Positions 56,444 through 64,000 of a stretch of 64,000 bases of DNA are shown one piece after another. Origin of the DNA: Amorphophallus konjac. Its lineage: Eukaryota; Streptophyta; Magnoliopsida; Alismatales; Araceae. Location of the stretch: positions 264,267,519 to 264,331,518 of the forward strand of contig CM040118.1 in the NCBI GenBank assembly GCA_022559845.1. The letters run 5' to 3'. Every line of letters starts with the position of its first letter. Within the stretch, counting starts at the first letter, position 1. Under the pieces are notes generated by a model, which had not been told where the DNA came from, did no database searches, and worked only from the letters and a program-made list of their open reading frames with translations. Both the position numbers and the translations under genes were made by a program.

Positions 56444-59325
56444 TGTAGCACCCCGAGAAATAATTAAATAACATAAAGGGTAATAACTGGAAAATAGTTA
56501 TTTTAATTGAAAATCCCTTTAAATGAAATTTCAACTAATTTATAAAAATCTAAAAAATTAATAATCACGTAGAGGACTAAAAGTTTAGAAGAATTGTCTT
56601 CTTGGTCAAACCTTAAATAAAATTTTAACCAAGCCGAATTACCGGAATTAGGGCTAAAATCAAGCTAAGTTAGATCGAACCTTAAATCACCAAATTCGAG
56701 CCCGAATCCTGACCATTTGAGCCCAAACAAGGCCCATTCAATCGGACTAGATGTATAGCACGTTTCCCCTCTAGTAGCTTGTTGAAACCCTAACCCTAGT
56801 AGGTGAATTTCGGAGAATTGGCGGCGCGACTCGGTCAATCTGTGATTCCCGCGCACGTCGAGTTATGGGACTCTATCCGGCCCTCTAGTTCGCTCCCAGT
56901 TCGAATTACCCCTATAAATCAAACCCTATACCAACCTAGAAACTCTATTTTTTGCGGTGGTCGGCGTGGATCGCGTTCGAGGGAGGTTTTCTGGTGTGTT
57001 CTTGGAGGTTCTTTTTATCATGACCGGCGATCGACATCCCCTTAGCTCTTCGATTAAGGTAAGTTCTAATAGACCCAACCTCAAGTCAAATATACCATTG
57101 GATTCATCTTCGAGTCCTCTTTCTTTTGATAGTTAAAGCCCCAAATCTTATTCAGTATAGCCTTCATATTACCAGTTTTAGTCAGAGCATGTCGTATTAG
57201 GGCACCGATCTTGTGACCTCTCCTTATCTCGATTGAATGCTAGGTTAAGCAAGTTGAAAACTTTAATTGAGCACGCTATATTGTGCATTTTCTAGTTATC
57301 TTTCTAGTGATAGCTTTTTGCCCAATTTTTATGCACCATACAGAGCCAATTTCTTGCTACAACCGAAGTTTGTCGGTGTTCGCCGGTGGTCAGACAGGGC
57401 ATCACGTATGCGATCGGAACAGGGACCGCTTATGACCCTGGTGGTCTCGCGACTGACCATTTTCCCCCTTTCATATGTATTTGAATCCATAGACCTTAGC
57501 GGCCCCTCGATAGACCGCATGGCCAGGGGTAGCGGCCTATTCCAGGACCGTTTCCTACCCCAGTGGCCATGCCACGACCGTTTTATGTGTTGTTCTAGTT
57601 ACATTTATTCTTTGTGTTAGATATCATGATTAGGGTAGCAACCCACTAAGTAATTAGAGCATATAGAATAATTAACTGTGATTATGACTGTCATTATCTT
57701 TCCTTTCATCTAAATTGCATCCCCTTGTCTATTCCTTTGAATTGATAAACAAATTGTTAAATTCATAAATTATTGGTCATTGATTAATTGTTAGGTTTGT
57801 TTGACAGTCGCTTCAGTCCGGTGATGCTGACTGACCGCTATACATTCATTTTTCGATGGTTAATTAGCCTAAATTCTTGTAATAGTTGGGACTCTCCGTC
57901 GGATATTCCTTCTGTCAGACTAGGACCTCTATTATGAGATCTCCATAAGCCCCGGCGAGCCTGGGATTCCCACTAGGACGCCGGGCTGGTTGTACCCACA
58001 AAACCTGATCCTTTCCGCTCGTTTGAATCGCTTATCTTTTCTGAGCCGGAGTTGGGACTGTCCTGTCTATTGTGGCCCTTCTGAGATCGTTTCTGTTAGT
58101 GTGCGGTCTAGTCATGACCGCCAGACTATTTGAACAGCCCTCCTGTGACCGCATTTAACCGGCTGTGCGTTGACCTTAGTCCTCTGGACTCAATAGTATA
58201 TGCGGTCGTTAGTAGACTGTTTACCTCTTCAAGCGGTAAAACCAAGACCGTCTAGTCCTGATTGTGGCCCATATTGGACCATTTTATACTCTTTCACTCT
58301 GGGCTTGGATCTTTGACCCAGCTAGCCTTTTTGCGGCCCAGCCTAGACCGTTTTCTCATATAGGCGGCCTGATCACTATCGCATCTAGCCAGAACTTGTT
58401 TTCATGTGTTTCGTGCTTGTTTTATACTCATAAATCTCTTGACTTCTCAGTCAATCATTGAAATACAACTTGATCTTTGTTGGTAAGTTACATAGCTTAA
58501 CCTTGGAATGCTGGCCGATTCCAAATGAATGTCTAAGATGGTTACTTAGGATCTTGGATCCACCAAATCAATGCCAACGCATCATAAGGGCCCGATCTGG
58601 TCCTGGGAAGAGCGCCCGAAAAGTACTAGTACCCCGGAGAGTTGTAATGACATGGTGAGGCATTACACCGAGTGCATGACTAGCGTAATATCTATGACAT
58701 TCGTTCATTTTGATATTCTTGGAATTCCTACATGGAATTAATTCTACTTGACTTGCTTGTTTATTTGCTTGATCGACCAAGTACATGGAAATGATATATA
58801 TCAGTTCTATTTTATTTTCATTCCATTCATGCTTATGTTAGTTGTTTATCATCATTTATTTTATTCACATGACATTAATTTAAATTGTTAATTACTTAAA
58901 CCCTGCTTGCTATTACCTACTGAGCGTTCGCTCACCCAGTTTTTCCCCCATTTTAGGTAGCTCCGATGAGGATACGCAAACAGACAGGGATGGGTAGGAG
59001 TGAAGACCAGAGTGGACCTGATAGTCGTGAACCGAGAGTTGTATTACTAGTTTTGTTAAGTTTTGTTAAGTCCTTGTTTAGTCCAGTCACTTAGTGACTA
59101 CTTAGAGTTGTAATTTTTCTTGAATTTCGTCTCTTTGAGTCGTAAGATTGGATACCTTGGTTTTGTTGGAACTGTTGGACAAGTTATTTTGATGGTTGAT
59201 TTAAATTGGTAATTTTGGAGCTATTTGTTCCCTTGCAGTTATATTCTTTTAAATTTTGCTATTCGCTCCGTTCTATCATGAATATATAACTGTTGCGTTC
59301 TGATACTCCGCGTCGGGGCATGACA
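56444..59325 (+). repeat. 3' LTR of CHR-2
   Basis: It begins TGTAGCACCC and ends GGGCATGACA. It has the same length as the 5' LTR with scattered substitutions, and carries the TATA box at 56913 and the GACCG-type motifs at 57420-57590 and 58070-58390. Confidence 0.95.
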
Positions 59326-59374
59326 GGGCATGTGTATCCCTTTAGCTCAACTGCTTCTTCAGTGCCTCAATTTC

Positions 59375-60148
59375 TTACTGGTATCTATGCAGCAACATCA
59401 GCAAAGTCAGATCATTGATAGAAGGGTTGGGGAGGCTTCCCCTATCCTCGGTTGGTGTTTCTTTAGATGATGTAGATGGCATCCCATAGTCATCTTCAGT
59501 TGTAATAACATTGGCCGTGAGGGCCGTCGTTGTCTCTTCTGGATTTATTATCTCGGCGATGGTCTGTAACACCTTGGCAGCAGCTCTCCCTCTTCTCGTG
59601 AGAGGGCCCGGCCTCTCGGCAATTCTGGTAACTTCTTCGGGCTCCTCCGGCAAAGCTGCATAGCGGCTGCCCACTCTGGCCATGTGACAAGTGTAGACTT
59701 GTATCTTTTCATTTCTTCTCCTTGCACATCTAGTCAGGTGACTAGGGAAGGTCAATCTTTCAAACACCGAGACTCTCGGTGGATCTTCTTCATGGCGGGG
59801 GAGCTCATAGCATCCTGATTCCGCATCTTCTATTTCAGCTAGGTCGATTGGACATTCTCGACCCTCTTCACTAGTGGTGATGGCTTGTAGTAACTGTTGC
59901 CTCCCTAGTGAGGTGTTCCCGACCCCGCGGAGGTATCCGCGCATGGCCTGGGTGTTGTCTTCTTCTGCACAATTAGGGTGAACTGCGAGTGGCGGTACCC
60001 TTGCCTGTGCTGGGGGACCATAGGCGGGCTGACCCTCTTTGACAGTCTTGCCATGCCTTTCGACATGTGAAGAGGTGTTCGCCTGTCGTCCATAGGCTCG
60101 GGCAAGTGGCTGGCGAGACATCCTTGCTGGCGTCTCATTTTTCTTCAT
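59375..60148 (-). pseudogene. TAT-1 N-terminal gag region before the CHR-2 insertion
   Basis: A 257-codon minus-strand reading holds a basic N-terminus, a Cys-containing KIQVYTCHMARVGSRYAALP segment and LTANVITTEDD, a phrase also present in TAT-2 near 12840-12880. It ends with LLHRYQ, the start of the coiled coil that follows in TAT-2. It runs toward the CHR-2 junction at 59326 and would continue into the 48936-47440 part. It shares its frame with 60421-60152. No known domain is seen. Confidence 0.75.
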
Positions 60149-60151
60149 CTT

Positions 60152-60816
60152 TTACTTCTCCTCCTTCCCGGGCCTGTCAACCCTGACAGATTCCAGCTGA
60201 GTTGTCACTGGGACCCGAGACGGCTTGGGCTCCCAAATTTGCTTGGTCTTGCATGGCCTTGTGGCCGGTTCATTCTTCAGTCGGCGGGTTGCCCTGCCAT
60301 CCTTCTTCTCTATCCCCCCTAGCGCTTGAAAGGAGTTGCGCACATGGATGTTTGGAACGATCCACTCAGGGATCACTTCGGTGCTACGGCCGTTTAGGTG
60401 GACTCTAACCCCTCTGACCAAAATAGACTTGCCGGTATTAGATGGCCGGCCCCTGGGTGCAGTAGCGGTAGCATTTCTTCGGCTCCTTCTTTGGTGGGAT
60501 GTGCCGTCTTCTTGCTAGCCGATCCCGTGTCGAAACGGACGTGGTGGACAAAATAGCCCACGGTGTTGACCGACGTACGGTCGGCAGTAGTTGTTGACGG
60601 CCCGACAACAGCGGGTTTGGTGGCAGAAGTCCCCTTGGCGGGAACATGGGCTTCGACGGGCTTGGGCCCCTCGGTCTTTAGCAGATGGACGAAGGCCACC
60701 CCCAAGAATTTGGGGAAGCCCACCACCGGAGGAAAGTCACCGAGCTTAATCGGCATAGCAAGGTAGCCGTGGTTGGCATGGTTTACGATGACTGACGGTC
60801 CGAAGCTGACGGCCAT
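60152..60816 (-). pseudogene. TAT-1 N-terminal protein (ORF1-like), frameshifted
   Basis: The minus-strand reading starts at ATG 60816 with MAVSFGPSVIVNHANHGYLA and ends at 60394. The second part (60421-60152), in another frame, starts with MVRGVRVHLNGRSTEVIPEW. The two are homologous to TAT-2 11835-12473, where they are in one frame, so a frameshift is likely near 60400-60420. The ATG lies about 100 bases after the putative primer site. No domain is recognised. It may be the extra open frame that precedes gag in some Tat-type elements, or part of a long gag. Confidence 0.7.
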
Positions 60817-60921
60817 CGTAATCGTCAGAATATGATCCTACAATTGCAAGTAAAAAAGTTTAGAATTCCATGACGAGGCCGTAGGACCCCTAATCCCGGT
60901 GAGGAGATGAAGGGAAGTTTG

Positions 60922-60939
60922 GTCCCACCGGGCATGCCA
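60922..60939 (-). promoter_or_regulatory. Putative primer-binding site of TAT-1
   Basis: The minus strand reads TGGCATGCCCGGTGGGAC, four bases after the LTR end, the same place and nearly the same sequence as in TAT-2. Confidence 0.6.
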
Positions 60940-60943
60940 GACT

Positions 60944-63762
60944 TGTGGACACACTTTTGGGAGAACTTCTTTTATTTAATTTATTCATCTGTTTGTTCAT
61001 TTATTTAGTTTATTGTGTGCGAGGGCGTGCCAGTCACCTTGGTGATAATTTGTTCGGGCTTCCAAGCAGCCTAGGGTGCGCTCGATCTGACTAGTCAGAC
61101 GATTGTGTGTTCATGTCGAGACTGAGAACCCGCCATACCATAAAGGCTATGACGTTAATTACATCCCCTCGGAGAGAGGAAAATCCTTGATTGATCGCCG
61201 AGAAATGGGGCCCTACGGCCTGAAATTCATAATATTGAAGCGAGAGCGAGAGCGAGATCTCAGATTACGTCTAGACAAACCCCATATTGGGGCGTAAACG
61301 TTCAGAAATCCATATGTGGGTCACTCGCGGACCATTTCATGTTCGGACAAGAGTCCGTGTTTGTAGTGGAAAAGACGGCGATAAAATCGTACAAATGTCT
61401 GCCGCAGATGTGGCAAGTTTAGTGAGAATGCGGGAGTGGGTCCCGATAGAGACAGGTCAAGTTGGCGAACTATTGGCCCGAGCTGGTTTCGAACCATGGC
61501 CATGTCGGGAGGGGCTCCCAAGGTCCACGTTCAACTTAGAGGGGCATCATTACTTTTCTCTTCACTCCTAGTCTGGAGGAGCGAGGGTCCGAATGTATGT
61601 ATGGTTATGTCATTTTTTGTTCTGGTTGTTAATTTTTTTTGTTGTTTATTCACACACATGGGTGCTTCATTTTATCTATTAGTCTCATACCCTTTCTTTT
61701 ATTTGGTTGGTTGTAATTTGTTAGCGCGCCGGTTTAGAGGCTAAGTAAGGGTGCACCGATTTAGGGGGCACATGGGGGCGCGCCGATTTAGCTACAAGGA
61801 GGGGGGCGTGCTGGTTTCGGGGCAAGGAGTGGAAAGGGGGTTTTTTTGTGAGAGGGTTTAAACCAGCGCGAGGGTAGCGTGCCGATTTCAGGTGCAAGGG
61901 GTGGAAATGGGTTCTGTGAGAGGATTTAATCTAGCGCAGGGGGGGTACCGCGTCGGTTTAGGTCGCGCCGGATTAGGAATAGTCTCGTTTTGCTTTGTTT
62001 TGTTTTGTTCTTCTTTTCACTGACCTGCAGATTAGTAGACGGTTAAAATGTTTATTCATTCAGCAAGATCGATTAATGGGAAGACTTAGACGTTTGGTTC
62101 TCTTGTTTGTTCGTTCATTGGGGGGGTTTAATTGTTTTGTTTAGGGGTTCATTATATGAAGGTTTTGGAACTCAGAGATTCAAGCACACAGGGTCCTTGT
62201 CTTCAACAAGTTCAGTTCATCCCTTCCCCTTTTTATCCGTATGCTCCTTGTTCTTATTGTTCATATTCTTGGCAAAAAATTGGGCAGCATCTCCCCCGGA
62301 CTGGGGTTTGCGAGGAGAAATGAGAGATCGTCAAACGGAGTATTCCGGGATGACCCCCAAAACTCGGAGTGGCCTAACGGCGGTCCGATGACCCATATAT
62401 GAGCGCAGAAGCCCGAGGACCAGCCTTCAAGGGTTCTAGCAATTCACGGGTTGTAGCTTCATGGAAGTTCCACAGGGACGGATGTTCACCATGAACGGCT
62501 ATAACTCTTCACCTTTCAGACGGGTCAGGTTCCCTCGAAGGTCATGCCACAGAGAGGCAGACTTCTAAGGGCCTCGGGTGATTAGAATATAGGGAGAGGG
62601 AAGGCAGAGGCTAACAAAGTAGAACACTATATATTGCAAAAGCTTTTCTTTTATTCATCGATAAGAAGAAAAGGGGAAACTGAATACAGGAAGGGGATAT
62701 ACCTCATAACCAAAGAAAATAGGAAGAAAGGGAGAAGCAGATACACCGGTGGGAGGGGAGCATAGCACAAGCTCCTTCCCCAAGCTCACCTCTCTTCTCT
62801 CACACTCTCTCCCTCTTCTTCACCTCCAGGCGCAAGTGGATGAGAGCCCTTTCTCTCCGGCTGGCTTCTCGCCTTTCTTTCACTCTCCTCTTCTCCAGTG
62901 GAGCATGACCTTCTTTTATAGCGCCTTCCTCTTCTTCCTCCCTGTGCCTTGCTTGAAGCCCTTGAGTGGCCTACAGGTAGGGGGCCGTAGAGTAGGGAAG
63001 CTGCCTCCACGGGATTGGTCGATGGTGACCGGCGGAGAAGCGACGTTCGGTCCGAAGCTCGAAGCCTTTCATTCAGGGGAGGTTGAGGGGCTCAGGCAGT
63101 TGCACGTTGGTCAAGCGCAGGCTGCTTGTCCATTTCAGGTAAGTTCCTTGTGTTTGCACCCGAAAATAGGGGATCGGACTTGCGATGGGATGGCTGACTT
63201 GGCTAAAACGGCGCGGGGGGTAAGCACACTAGTTTAGGAGCAATAGAGGAGCGCGCCATTTTAAACCAACTACAGGTGCACGTCAGATTAACACCAAGAG
63301 GAGGGGCGCGCCAGTTTTGGACCTATTGGAGGGGGCGCGCTGGTTTAGGGCCATATAGGCACGGCCGCGCCGGTTTAAGTGTCATAGGGTTTCTTCCTAG
63401 CTTGGCGACGATTCGGCCAGACGCTTGTCCTTTCGTGTTGCTTTAGTTGTAATGCACCACCTCTGGGGTGTTTAGTTTGAAGCCTCCAAGTCTCGGTCAA
63501 GGACTTTGAGTAATTTCCGGCGCGTGCCGAACCCATGGCCGAGATCCTACGTTTTTTCCTGATTCGGCCTTCGGCTTCACCAATTGGGGAGCCGGGGCCA
63601 TCTTTTATGCTTGAGAGGCTTCCTTCCTGGGCGACGGAGTGCCGGGCATGTATTCGCCCTGCTTGGAGGAGGCATGGGGTTCATTCGGCCTTTTCCATCT
63701 TCGAATGCTCTCGGGTGTGGGGACGTCCATGCCGTATGATCATCATTTTTTTGACGTCCACA
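60944..63762 (-). repeat. 5' LTR of TAT-1 (2819 bp)
   Basis: The minus strand begins TGTGGACGTC (outer end 63762) and ends GTGTCCACA (60944). It is related throughout to the TAT-2 LTR. The TATA box on the minus strand is at 62920-62913. GCGCGCC-type motifs are scattered at 61730-61980 and 63210-63380. The base following the outer end, TGTGG (63763-63767), should be the TSD; its partner lies outside the window. Confidence 0.9.
62913..62920 (-). promoter_or_regulatory. TATA box of the TAT-1 LTR
   Basis: The minus strand reads TATAAAAG, as in both TAT-2 LTRs. Confidence 0.65.
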
Positions 63763-63767
63763 TGTGG

Positions 63768-64000
63768 TCCATGAAAATTCATTTATTGATTTATGTTCAA
63801 AGTGCAATGTATTTCCCTACAAAATTTGACTTTACTTCTCATTCCAAGGCCGTGAAAAAAAAATAATCAACTCATTCTGCCTCTCTTTTTTCTTCATTTT
63901 CATCTGCATTCTCGATGCTTCAGTCGAGTGTATGGGCATTGTAGACCATCATAATAGTCGTAATCTTCCGGGCATTATTCTTGAGTACCAATATAGTACT
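63768..64000. other. Flanking DNA of TAT-1, nothing recognised
   Basis: An AT-rich stretch of 233 bp to the window edge. No coding sequence, repeat or motif is recognised. It is the only part of the window that I cannot place in a retroelement. Confidence 0.5.

Larger units (their letters stand above)
48937..59325 (+). mobile_element. CHR-2: complete chromovirus-like Ty3/gypsy element (10.4 kb)
   Basis: It has two LTRs of equal length (48937-51818 and 56444-59325, 2882 bp each), an initiator-Met primer site, gag, protease, RT, RNase H, integrase with a chromodomain-like tail and a polypurine tract, in Ty3/gypsy order. It splits TAT-1 gag. All its genes carry stops or frameshifts. Confidence 0.95.

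Overview
The window is plant nuclear DNA, most likely intergenic heterochromatin from a flowering plant with a large genome. I find no host gene, no tRNA or rRNA gene and no CRISPR array. Nearly everything is LTR retrotransposon, and most junctions can be fixed to the base by TG...CA ends and 5-bp target-site duplications (TSDs). Element names (TAT-1, SIR-A and so on) are mine, for this report only.

The outermost element is TAT-1, a minus-strand Ty3/gypsy element of Tat type. Its 5' LTR is at 60944-63762 and its gag at 60816-59375 and 48795-47440. Protease follows at 46353-45480, and pol resumes at 8573-7696. Three elements split it. CHR-2 (48937-59325, plus) is a complete but mutated chromovirus-like Ty3/gypsy element inserted in gag. 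TAT-2 (8579-45304, plus, TSD GTGGC) is a relative of TAT-1 that carries only gag. COP-1 (3899-7690, plus) is the 3' part of a Ty1/copia element. COP-1 is itself cut by CHR-1, whose 3' LTR (546-3898) and a gag-only internal end (1-545) enter from the left edge.

Inside the 3' LTR of TAT-2 sits SIR-A (19194-42961, minus, TSD GCTTC), a Sirevirus-like Ty1/copia element. Inside the 3' LTR of SIR-A sits SIR-B (20376-33153, minus, TSD AAAAG), another Sirevirus-like element. Inside the 3' LTR of SIR-B sits SIR-C (21712-24158, TSD TCATC), a solo LTR. The nest is therefore five levels deep, and nesting order gives relative age: TAT-1, TAT-2, SIR-A, SIR-B, SIR-C.

Two themes stand out. First, many copies (CHR-1, TAT-2, SIR-A, SIR-B) keep gag but lack protease, integrase and reverse transcriptase, so they would depend on enzymes made elsewhere. 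SIR-A and SIR-B also share a gag that seems to lack the central UBN2-type core but keeps a long coiled coil and several CCHC knuckles. Second, the LTRs are rich in non-coding structure. The clearest case is a run of short perfect inverted repeats (stem 4-8 bp, loop 3-8 nt) next to a conserved block in all three Sirevirus-like LTR families. The hairpin sequences differ between families while the hairpin arrangement persists. Other structures include GTCGAC-centred palindromes, a 28-bp GGCGCGCC-type tandem array, a 50-bp tandem array and multiple polypurine tracts.

All coding regions are pseudogenes. Where the ancestral codon can be judged from family conservation, the nonsense changes are C-to-T or G-to-A, as expected for old methylated DNA. 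I ran no alignments or searches; coordinates come from reading repeated copies against each other.
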